NCBI GenBank assembly: GCA_023428885.1
Contig: JAEYWQ010000103.1
Coordinates: 1-12,094, forward strand
DNA length: 12,094 nt
Origin: Bacillota bacterium
Lineage (GTDB): Bacteria; Bacillota; Clostridia; Lachnospirales; Lachnospiraceae
Direction of reading: 5' to 3'
The notes below the pieces were generated by a model. The model did not search any database. It was not told the origin of the DNA and saw nothing but the letters and a program-made list of their open reading frames with translations. Each line of letters opens with the position of its first letter. Within the stretch, counting starts at the first letter, position 1. Shown piece by piece: positions 1 to 6,147 of the stretch. Made by a program: the position numbers and the translations under genes.

Positions 1-2
1 AT

Positions 3-107
3 ACAGGAGAAACTGCCATGGAAAGTGTGGAAAGAATTATTTTGCTGGAGGAAAGTACTTCTGATTTCCTGAAAGAAACCTTGAGTAAGATAAGCAATGA
101 AAACTAA
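3..107 (+). CDS. C-terminal end of an unidentified upstream gene (partial)
   Basis: The third frame is open from the window edge to a TAA at 105-107 and encodes 34 residues ending in KISNEN; the other two plus-strand frames close at about 62 and 72. The peptide is rich in Glu, Ser and Leu and looks like a C-terminal amphipathic helix, but it is too short to assign to a family. No hairpin with a T-run follows it, so it may be cotranscribed with the ABC exporter that starts 170 bases downstream. It could be a regulator or a partner transporter subunit, but nothing visible decides this. The last codons already contain one copy of the AGCAATRA word repeated in the following spacer. Confidence 0.45.
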   Translation, partial: TGETAMESVERIILLEESTSDFLKETLSKISNEN

Positions 108-238
108 CAAAAGCAATAAAAAAGCAATAAAAAGCAATAAATAAGCAATAAAAAGCCAACAAACAAACAAGAACAATAATAACCAACGAGAGCAATGAAG
201 CTAGCAAAAGCAATGAAATCTAACAAAATCTAACAAAA
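93..238 (+). repeat. A-rich spacer with seven AGCAATRA words and three CTAACAAAA words
   Basis: The word AGCAATRA starts at 93, 112, 123, 133, 144, 191 and 209. The four copies from 112 to 144 are 10-11 bases apart, close to one helical turn. A second word, CTAACAAAA, occurs at 104, 220 and 230. The tract is very poor in G and T and shows no hairpin, so the RNA should be largely unstructured. It lies between the tail of the upstream gene and the ABC exporter. It may be decayed tandem duplication, an unstructured leader that keeps the exporter's ribosome site open, or a series of protein sites. The repeats are seen directly; the role is unknown. Confidence 0.6.
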
Positions 239-277
239 GCTAACCATAACAAATAGATTCCAATAAGGGGGAGTGCC

Positions 278-2035
278 ATGAGTAAAAAAAGAAAGATAGA
301 AGATATGACAGCAGAAAATCAAGCTGTCAAGCAGTTAAGTCATAAACTGAGAGCTCAGTTTATGCACAATAATCATCTAAATTTTGCAGGAGCCCTGCTT
401 GCGACTTTGCTGGCTGCAGGAATTAACCTGGTGATATCCTGGTTATTGCAGCAGATTATTGATGCAGCAACTGGAAACAATCAAGTATTTAATCTGTTCC
501 AGCTGCTGATCATCAGTATTAGTCTTGCTCTTGCCTTAATAGCAGTGTTGATTTTGGACCAGAAGACCGGTCCCCGTTTTGTAGAGAAGGCAATGGTCCA
601 GTACAAGAATACGGTATTTTCTGAGATCTCCAAAAAAAGTATCAGCTCCTTTGCAAGGGAGAATACCTCAGCCTACTTATCAGCACTATCTAATGATGCC
701 ACCAGCATTGAGAAGAACTATCTTGCAAAAATATTTCCGCTAATTCAGCAGATTGTTATGTTTACCGGGGCCTTTTTGATGATGCTCTATTATAGCCCTT
801 TGTTGACACTTGCAGCAGTTATCTTGTCCCTATGTCCTGTGATTGGATCCATACTTTCAGGAAATAGACTGGCTGACATGGAGAAAACAGTTTCTGAGAA
901 GAATGAAAGCTTTCTTGGATCTGTGAAAGATATGCTGACTGGATTTTCTGTGGTAAAAAGCTTTAAAGTGGAAAAAGAGATGTTGAAACTTTTCCGTGCA
1001 AGCAATGAAGAGGCAGAAGTTTCTAAAAGAAAGAGAAGACAGATTGAGATTATGATCCAGATGATTGGTGCCGTTACAGGAATTGTTGCACAGTTTGGTG
1101 TGTTTTTATTTGGTGCCTATCTGGCCATACAAAACCAGGCAATTACAGCAGGTGTGGTAATTATCTTTGTACAGCTGATGAATTTTGTGATCAGTCCAAT
1201 TGGAGAAGTTCCACAGATACTGGCGAACCGGAAAGCAGCACTAGCGCTGGTTGATAAACTGGCTCATTCTTTATCGGAACATGTGGAACATAGTGGAGTA
1301 TCTATTGGTCAGACTTTGAATATAGCCATTGAACTAAAACATGTAAGCTTTGGGTATGAAGAAGAGCAGACTGTGTTAAAAGATATTTCCATTCAATTTG
1401 AAGCTGGTAAAAGTTATGCTCTGGTTGGCGGTTCTGGTAGTGGAAAATCTACCTTGTTAAATCTTTTGATGGGAAGTTATTTCACCTATCAGGGTGAGAT
1501 CCGATATGATGGAGAGGAATTAAAAGAGATTAATCTGGATTCCTTATATGATTTGATGTCTATTATCCAACAGAATGTATTTGTCTTTGACAGTAGTATT
1601 CAGAATAATATTACTATGTTTAAGGAATTTGACCAGGACAGAATTGAACGCGCCATAAAAGAAGCAGGCTTATCAGCTCTGGTTGAACAAAAAGGTCTGA
1701 ACTATGACTGTGGAGAAAATGGGAATGGTTTGTCCGGTGGTGAACGGCAGCGTATCTCCATAGCCAGATGTCTATTAAAAGGAAGTTCTGTTATGCTTGT
1801 GGATGAAGCAACAGCTGCACTGGATGCAAAAACAGCGGTGTCGATCACCAACTCCATACTAGAAATCGAAGATTTAACAAGAATAATTGTAACTCATCGA
1901 CTGGAAGAGGCTATTTTAAGAAAATACGATAAGATTTTCCTTTTGCAGAATGGAAGCCTGACAGAAGAGGGTACGTTTGATGAACTGATGAAGGAAAAAG
2001 GATACTTTTATTCCTTGTATATGGTATCGCAATAG
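278..2035 (+). CDS. ABC exporter half-transporter, fused membrane and ATPase domains
   Basis: A 585-residue ABC exporter of the MsbA/LmrA architecture that should use ATP to move a small molecule, lipid or peptide out of the cytoplasm, working as a dimer. Residues 1-30 are charged. About six membrane segments lie between residues 36 and 310 (roughly 36-60, 73-94, 150-170, 174-195, 262-284, 290-310). The ATPase domain starts near 350 with aromatic Tyr360, Walker A GGSGSGKS at 384-391, Q-loop Gln431/432, signature LSGGERQ at 485-491, Walker B VMLVD at 505-509 with catalytic Glu510, D-loop ALD at 514-516 and switch His540. All catalytic motifs are intact and the length is normal for the family. 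The start is fixed by AAGGGGGAG at 265-273, four bases before the ATG. No adjacent second half-transporter is complete in the window, so homodimer or pairing with an upstream subunit are both open. The substrate cannot be read from the sequence. Confidence 0.93.
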   Translation: MSKKRKIEDMTAENQAVKQLSHKLRAQFMHNNHLNFAGALLATLLAAGINLVISWLLQQIIDAATGNNQVFNLFQLLIISISLALALIAVLILDQKTGPRFVEKAMVQYKNTVFSEISKKSISSFARENTSAYLSALSNDATSIEKNYLAKIFPLIQQIVMFTGAFLMMLYYSPLLTLAAVILSLCPVIGSILSGNRLADMEKTVSEKNESFLGSVKDMLTGFSVVKSFKVEKEMLKLFRASNEEAEVSKRKRRQIEIMIQMIGAVTGIVAQFGVFLFGAYLAIQNQAITAGVVIIFVQLMNFVISPIGEVPQILANRKAALALVDKLAHSLSEHVEHSGVSIGQTLNIAIELKHVSFGYEEEQTVLKDISIQFEAGKSYALVGGSGSGKSTLLNLLMGSYFTYQGEIRYDGEELKEINLDSLYDLMSIIQQNVFVFDSSIQNNITMFKEFDQDRIERAIKEAGLSALVEQKGLNYDCGENGNGLSGGERQRISIARCLLKGSSVMLVDEATAALDAKTAVSITNSILEIEDLTRIIVTHRLEEAILRKYDKIFLLQNGSLTEEGTFDELMKEKGYFYSLYMVSQ

Positions 2036-2066
2036 AAGTAGTATGTAAAGGTGGATAAGGTCTGTT

Positions 2067-2111
2067 GGCGCTTCCTTACTAGTTGAATGACTAGAAGGAA
2101 GCGCCTTTGTT
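2067..2111 (+). terminator. Strong intrinsic terminator after the ABC exporter
   Basis: An 11-bp perfect GC-containing stem, GGCGCTTCCTT (2067-2077) with AAGGAAGCGCC (2095-2105), continues after a single bulged A (2078) into a second perfect stem, CTAGT (2079-2083) with ACTAG (2090-2094), closed by a 6-base loop. A T-rich stretch TTTGTT follows at 2106-2111. It lies 31 bases after the exporter stop codon and separates the exporter from the MBL gene. An ATG at 2087 that would begin a longer reading frame sits in the loop of this hairpin. Confidence 0.9.
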
Positions 2112-2156
2112 GTATGTCAAGGGTACTGGCTAGAACCTACCTTTTATCAAAAAAGC

Positions 2157-2185
2157 TTGCAACTATTCATGGTTCAAAATATAAT
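2157..2185 (+). promoter_or_regulatory. Sigma-A-type promoter for the MBL-DUF3006 pair
   Basis: TTGCAA (2157-2162) and a perfect TATAAT (2180-2185) are separated by 17 bases. The -35 element matches the TTGACA consensus at four of six positions. The promoter lies just after the exporter terminator and about 57 bases before the chosen start of the MBL gene. Its placement is a further reason to reject the longer reading frame that would begin inside the terminator. This is prediction from consensus only. Confidence 0.65.
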
Positions 2186-2242
2186 AGAATAGACTTTAAA
2201 GATAAAGAGAAAAGGAATTATGAATTAGTTCCTTGGAGGAAT

Positions 2243-3250
2243 ATGGGAAGTAAAGATTTACAAAACAAAAGAAAATATCAAAAGAAACATCATAATTTTA
2301 AGTACCGCTTTATTGCATTATTGTTAATTGCTTTAGTCATAACGATTGGGCGGTTCGCTGCCGATCATGAGGACCCACTCCCTACAATTAATCCAACGAA
2401 GGCGTCAACAGTTACCAAAACACCAGGAACTACAGAAACCACACCTACCAAAGAGGTATCGGATCCAAAGCAGAAGTCAGATCAGGTCCCAGAACTTAAA
2501 GTACATTTTATTGACGTGGGGCAAGCAGATTGCATCCTGATTGAGAGTGAAGGAAAGTTTATGTTAGTGGACGGTGGGAATAATGAGGATAAAGAGATTA
2601 TAGGTGATTATCTTAATAAGGTAGGGGTAACAAGACTGGAATATGTCGTAGCAACTCATCCCCATGAGGATCATATTGGGTCCTTGGACTATGTTATAGA
2701 GAGCTATGAAGTATCTAAGATCTACGCAGCTCATAAGGAGCATACCTCAAAAACATTCCGTGATTTTTTAGAAGCTTCTATATTAAAAGGTCATACCTTA
2801 AAACAACCGAAAGTCGGAAGCGAAGTGATGCTTGGTGACTGTACGGTAACATTTCTGGCACCGAACAAAGACTATGAAGATGATTTGAATAATTGGTCCA
2901 TTGGACTTAAAGTTACAAACGGAGTACATACTTTTGTTATGTGCGGAGATGCAGAAGCAGAAGCTGAAGCAGACATCCTTGCCAATGGAGTGGATCTTGC
3001 AGCAGATGTATTAAAGTTAGGACATCATGGTAGCTCTACTTCCACATCAGATGCTTTCTTAAAAGCGGTATCACCCAAATATGCGGTGATCTCTGTAGGA
3101 AAGGACAATAGCTACGGACACCCTCATAAAGAAATCCTGTCTAAGCTAAAGAAAGAAGAAATAGAGTTCTTTCGAACAGATGAACAAGGAACAATTATAG
3201 CCACATCGGATGGAAGCAAGATTACGTGGAATCTGAAACCATATAAATAA
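2243..3250 (+). CDS. Membrane-anchored ComEC-type metallo-beta-lactamase-fold hydrolase
   Basis: A 335-residue protein (from the start chosen here) with a Lys-rich N-terminus, one membrane segment at about 23-39, a Thr/Pro/Lys-rich linker at about 46-85, and a C-terminal MBL domain like that of the ComEC competence protein. The linker and MBL domain are expected outside the membrane. The domain shows FIDVGQADC near its start, the metal motif HPHEDH at 139-144 (His139, His141, Asp143, His144), GDA with Asp236, GHHGS with His261/His262, and GHPH with His293/His295. A complete metal site argues for an active hydrolase; nucleic acid or phosphodiester substrates are plausible from the family but unproven. 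The reading frame extends up to an ATG at 2087, but that ATG is in the terminator loop and upstream of the promoter. TTGGAGGA at 2234-2241 fits the ATG at 2243, although the spacing from GGAGG is only three bases. It is followed after 38 bases by the DUF3006 gene. Confidence 0.88.
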   Translation: MGSKDLQNKRKYQKKHHNFKYRFIALLLIALVITIGRFAADHEDPLPTINPTKASTVTKTPGTTETTPTKEVSDPKQKSDQVPELKVHFIDVGQADCILIESEGKFMLVDGGNNEDKEIIGDYLNKVGVTRLEYVVATHPHEDHIGSLDYVIESYEVSKIYAAHKEHTSKTFRDFLEASILKGHTLKQPKVGSEVMLGDCTVTFLAPNKDYEDDLNNWSIGLKVTNGVHTFVMCGDAEAEAEADILANGVDLAADVLKLGHHGSSTSTSDAFLKAVSPKYAVISVGKDNSYGHPHKEILSKLKKEEIEFFRTDEQGTIIATSDGSKITWNLKPYK

Positions 3251-3288
3251 AGTAATCATTCTATTAAGGACATATATTAGGAGGCATT

Positions 3289-3501
3289 ATGAAGTATACG
3301 ATAGATAGATTTGAAGGTACGATTGCAGTATGTGAAAATGAAGAAAAAGTTATGGTGAATATACCAAAGTATCGTTTACCGCTGGAGGCGAAAGAGGGAG
3401 ATATCCTGGAAGAAATTGAAGGAATGCTTCAGATCGATGATGTGGAAACGAACGAACGAAGAAAGAAAGCAAAGCAGTTGATGAACAAGTTATTTGAATA
3501 A
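3289..3501 (+). CDS. DUF3006 family small protein
   Basis: A 70-residue soluble, highly charged protein. It begins with MKYTIDRFEGTIAVCE, contains a central segment in which a short basic stretch precedes a glycine-aspartate turn (EGDIL, residues 36-40), and ends in a Lys/Arg-rich helix (from about residue 56). This pattern, with DRFEG near the start, is that of DUF3006, a family of unknown function often found beside ComEC-like MBL genes in Gram-positive bacteria (recalled family knowledge, not searched). Here it follows the MBL gene by 38 bases with no terminator between them, so the two are probably cotranscribed. AGGAGG at 3279-3284 sits four bases before the ATG and fixes the start. It has no membrane segment or signal peptide, so it is expected in the cytoplasm, on the opposite side of the membrane from the predicted MBL domain. 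Confidence 0.8.
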   Translation: MKYTIDRFEGTIAVCENEEKVMVNIPKYRLPLEAKEGDILEEIEGMLQIDDVETNERRKKAKQLMNKLFE

Positions 3502-3524
3502 AGGATGGGGATGACATCCTTTAT
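3498..3524 (+). terminator. Weak hairpin at the end of the MBL-DUF3006 unit
   Basis: ATAAAGGATG (3498-3507) pairs perfectly with CATCCTTTAT (3515-3524) around a 7-base loop, giving a 10-bp stem that begins in the DUF3006 stop codon. No clear T-run follows, so termination is likely inefficient or the hairpin may simply protect the 3' end. A separate promoter follows at 3561-3589. Confidence 0.5.
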
Positions 3525-3560
3525 GGTATTGTTACAAATATCTTAATTTTAAAATATAAC

Positions 3561-3589
3561 TCGATATTCAAACTTATATGTGATATAAT
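3561..3589 (+). promoter_or_regulatory. Sigma-A-type promoter with extended -10 for the cdaA cluster
   Basis: A perfect TATAAT at 3584-3589 is preceded by TGA (3581-3583), giving an extended -10 element. The best -35 match at the 17-base position is TCGATA (3561-3566), four of six to consensus. Transcription would start near 3596 and read the two membrane-protein genes, cdaA, cdaR and the HPr-like pseudogene, with no terminator seen among them. The approximately 150-nt distance to the first start codon implies a long leader. Confidence 0.65.
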
Positions 3590-3595
3590 ACACAC

Positions 3596-3744
3596 CATAA
3601 ATTATGTATTTTTCCAAATACAGTATAACTGATAGGAAAGAGTTAAGAATATAACTATTCAAACCTTAAGAATCACGTAGGGATTCGGGTACAACCATGC
3701 CAAAATGGATGTATTTTTATCAGGTACAGGTTAGGAGGCTCTTA
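3596..3744 (+). promoter_or_regulatory. Long 5' leader with several small hairpins ahead of the cdaA cluster
   Basis: The stretch between the predicted transcription start and the first gene holds three local stems. GTATTT/AAATAC (3606-3611 with 3616-3621) is perfect. GAATC/GATTC near 3670-3686 is flanked by outer ACC/GGT pairing across an internal loop. CCAT/ATGG lies near 3695-3708. An AACC near 3692-3695 could alternatively pair with a GGTT at about 3729-3732, just before the AGGAGG at 3733-3738, which would put the ribosome site next to a switchable stem. I do not recognise a known riboswitch class here, including the ydaO c-di-AMP class. No ORF with a ribosome site is seen in it. The stems are visible; regulation is inference. 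Confidence 0.35.
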
Positions 3745-4179
3745 ATGTTAAACAACAGAAAGATTAGGATTATGACCAAGCTTGCGACCTATGAGGAGAA
3801 GCAAGGAAAGGAAGATATCAAACTTAGCAAATACTATAAAGCAGATTATGTCCGGTTGAATGCACTGAAGACAATAATGAGTGCTACGTTTGGTTATCTA
3901 TTTCTTCTTATCATTATTGCAGTTTATCGCTCGGAATACTTAATAAAGAATGCGGTGACTCTAGATTATAAAGGTATATTTAATACCATTCTAGGTTACT
4001 ACTTGATTATTATGACTGTAGCATTGGTCGGTACGCTAATAGGTTATTCTATTAAATATGATAAGTCCAGAAAACAACTTTCTCAATATTTTCGCATGCT
4101 GAAGCGACTTAACACGATTTATCGTGAGGAGGATGAGGGGACAGGATTGGAATCACAAAGGGAGGATACTTTATTATGA
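3745..4179 (+). CDS. Uncharacterised two-helix membrane protein upstream of cdaA
   Basis: A 144-residue protein I cannot assign to a named family. It has a basic, charged N-terminus (1-42), two membrane segments at about 43-60 and 79-103, and a charged C-terminal segment (104-144) that is rich in Lys/Arg first and Glu/Asp at the end. The even number of membrane segments puts both tails on the same side, probably the cytoplasm given the positive charges flanking the helices. The frame is open from an ATG at 3697, but AGGAGG at 3733-3738 is six bases before the ATG at 3745, and no ribosome site is visible for 3697. Its stop overlaps the next start in an ATGA, so the two proteins are likely translationally coupled and may act together. 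It is the first gene of the cdaA-cdaR cluster. Confidence 0.75.
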   Translation: MLNNRKIRIMTKLATYEEKQGKEDIKLSKYYKADYVRLNALKTIMSATFGYLFLLIIIAVYRSEYLIKNAVTLDYKGIFNTILGYYLIIMTVALVGTLIGYSIKYDKSRKQLSQYFRMLKRLNTIYREEDEGTGLESQREDTLL

Positions 4180-5237
4180 TGCAAATTCTAGAATTTCGAG
4201 CTCGATTAAAAGAACTCTATCAGAAATTTCAGATGTTTATAGATCCAGTGTTACGATTTATCGTGGCATTTGTAACCTTTACGGTTATTAATAATTCCAT
4301 TGGCTATGATGCCAGATTCGATAAGATAACAATTGTATTGTTATTATCATTATTATGTGCATTTACACCATCTTCTGTATTGGTGTTCTTTGCAATGGCC
4401 TTGTCCTTAGCCCATGTTTATTCGGTAGCTAAGTTGTTGTCTATCTTAATGATTTTTGTGTTTTTGGTCTTGTATTTGCTATTCGTAAGATTTACACCGA
4501 AGTTTGGGTATGTAGTTTTAGGAATACCAATTTTATTTGGTTTGCATATTCCATATGTATTTCCAATTTTACTGGGATTAGTTGCTACACCATTAACTAT
4601 ATTACCAGCAGGATGTGGAGTTGCTGTTTATTATCTGATCCATATCATTCAAGGTGAAATTACGGCAACTGTAGATATTACAGAGATAGAAGATATTCTT
4701 CCACTTTATCTGAATGTCATCGATAAGATAGTAAAGAATAATCAGCTGATCATGACGGTAGCGGTATTTGCTATTATTATTACAGTAGTTTATGTGGTGC
4801 GCCGTTTAAAAATCGAATATGCATTTGAAATTGCAATTGGTGTTGGTGCTATTACCACGATCATCTGCTTCTTGATTGTGGATTTAAAACTTGGTATACC
4901 AAAGCAGATTGGAGCAATGATTCTTGGAACCTTGATTTCTGCTGTAATCGTGGTAATCATTCAGTTCTTCCGTCGTGTTCTTGATTATACTGCTGTTGAG
5001 AATGTACAATTTGAAGATGATGACTATTACTATTATGTAAAAGCAGTTCCTAAGATTAATGTTAGCATGACAAATGTTAAGGTAAAACGTATCAATGCTC
5101 AAAAGGTAACGGCTATGGAAGAAGAGGATGAAGAGGATGATGATGATTTTACTTCTGCAAGGGAACTTGACCGTAGAATACTAGAGCGTAGAACATTAGA
5201 AGCAAAACGTAGTGACTTACTAAGGAGCAGGGATTAA
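4176..5237 (+). CDS. Uncharacterised polytopic membrane protein with acidic cytoplasmic tail
   Basis: A 353-residue integral membrane protein with about eight hydrophobic segments (roughly 24-42, 50-74, 84-105, 111-130, 132-157, 190-208, 213-235, 244-264). A soluble loop at about 158-188 contains ITEIEDILP. A long C-terminal tail (265-353) holds a DDDYYYY cluster at 281-287, an unbroken acidic run at 315-324, and a basic coiled-coil-like end rich in Arg, Leu and Glu. I do not recognise the family. The overall look is transporter-like, but no transport motif is visible. The start is ATG 4176, ten bases after GGAGG (4161-4165) and overlapping the previous stop as ATGA. It ends 28 bases before cdaA, so it should be made with the diadenylate cyclase. 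A role in c-di-AMP signalling or cell-envelope homeostasis is suggested only by position. Confidence 0.82.
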   Translation: MMQILEFRARLKELYQKFQMFIDPVLRFIVAFVTFTVINNSIGYDARFDKITIVLLLSLLCAFTPSSVLVFFAMALSLAHVYSVAKLLSILMIFVFLVLYLLFVRFTPKFGYVVLGIPILFGLHIPYVFPILLGLVATPLTILPAGCGVAVYYLIHIIQGEITATVDITEIEDILPLYLNVIDKIVKNNQLIMTVAVFAIIITVVYVVRRLKIEYAFEIAIGVGAITTIICFLIVDLKLGIPKQIGAMILGTLISAVIVVIIQFFRRVLDYTAVENVQFEDDDYYYYVKAVPKINVSMTNVKVKRINAQKVTAMEEEDEEDDDDFTSARELDRRILERRTLEAKRSDLLRSRD

Positions 5238-5265
5238 TTGATACTTTGAGTGGGGATGTGATGGC

Positions 5266-6147
5266 ATGGAAACGATAAAAACATTTATTGAGGATTATTT
5301 AGTTAGGCTTTCGTTGCCGAAGATGAAGGTAACGGACTTTTTTGAAATTCTAATTTTAGCATGCTTAATCTATAACCTCATTAAATGGGTAAAGACGACT
5401 CGTGCTTGGGCTTTAATGCGTGGGTTAGCTATATTGCTCCTTTTTTGGATTCTTGCCAACATGTTTCATTTTAATGTTATTATATGGATTTTTATTAGCG
5501 GTATTAATGTTGGTATTATTGCAATTATTATCTTGTTTCAACCAGAGTTTCGTAAAGCATTGGAACAACTGGGTCAAAAGAACATTATGTCACCCTTGTT
5601 TTATCTAAGTGATAATAAAGATAAATCAGAGCGATTTTCCGAAGAAACCTTGAATGAAATCGTGCGAGCAACCTTTGAACTGGCAAAGACGAAAACAGGT
5701 GCACTGATGGTGATTGAACAAGAGGTTTCGCTGACAGATTATGAGAGAACAGGAATCAGTGTGGATGCCATAGTTTCCAGTCAGTTACTTATTAATATAT
5801 TTGAACACAATACACCGCTGCATGATGGTGCGGTTACCATACGAGGTAACCGTATCACTGCAGCAACTTGCTATCTACCCTTGTCTGATAATATGAGACT
5901 TAGTAAGGATCTTGGCACCAGACATCGTGCTGGGGTAGGGATTAGTGAGGCAACAGATAGTTTTACCATTATTGTCTCTGAGGAGACTGGAAAAGTTTCA
6001 ATTGCTAGGCAAGGGCAGTTAATTCGCAGCGTTGATGGAGATTATCTTCGCGTTAAACTAGCAGAAGTACAGAAGAAATCTGCAGGGGAGACCAAGAAGC
6101 TCAGGATATGGAGGGGTAAGAAAAAGAATGAAAAAGGTACTAACTAG
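5266..6147 (+). CDS. cdaA: Diadenylate cyclase CdaA
   Basis: A 293-residue membrane-bound DAC-domain enzyme (CdaA/DacA/YbbP type) that condenses two ATP into cyclic di-AMP and two pyrophosphates on the cytoplasmic face. Three membrane segments lie at about 24-41, 50-66 and 70-91, followed by the linking FQPEFRKALEQLG region (91-103) and the catalytic domain at about 125-265. The two family signatures are intact: DGA at 187-189 within LHDGAV, and RHR at 219-221 within GTRHRAG. The C-terminal end (276-293) is strongly basic. The length fits the family. ATG 5266 is preceded by a weak GGGGA (5252-5256) with nine-base spacing; there is no other in-frame ATG close upstream. It follows the polytopic membrane-protein gene by 28 bases and overlaps cdaR by 20, as is usual for this pair in Firmicutes. 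Confidence 0.97.
   Translation: METIKTFIEDYLVRLSLPKMKVTDFFEILILACLIYNLIKWVKTTRAWALMRGLAILLLFWILANMFHFNVIIWIFISGINVGIIAIIILFQPEFRKALEQLGQKNIMSPLFYLSDNKDKSERFSEETLNEIVRATFELAKTKTGALMVIEQEVSLTDYERTGISVDAIVSSQLLINIFEHNTPLHDGAVTIRGNRITAATCYLPLSDNMRLSKDLGTRHRAGVGISEATDSFTIIVSEETGKVSIARQGQLIRSVDGDYLRVKLAEVQKKSAGETKKLRIWRGKKKNEKGTN

Noticed and set aside
790..1005. Minus-strand open frame inside the ABC exporter gene, and similar minus-strand frames at 4884-5102, 6413-6688, 8164-8388, 9086-9295 and 9948-10154
   Set aside because: All lie opposite well-supported genes, have no ribosome sites and no recognisable protein features.
2087..2242. N-terminal extension of the MBL protein beginning at ATG 2087
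   Set aside because: The ATG is in the loop of the preceding terminator, has no ribosome site, and the stretch contains a TTGCAA-17-TATAAT promoter.
2346..2540. Alternative-frame open reading frames at 2346-2540 and 8820-9038 on the plus strand
   Set aside because: They overlap the MBL and leuA genes in another frame and encode low-complexity or shadow peptides.
3697..3744. Start of the two-helix protein at ATG 3697
   Set aside because: AGGAGG at 3733-3738 serves ATG 3745; no ribosome site precedes 3697.
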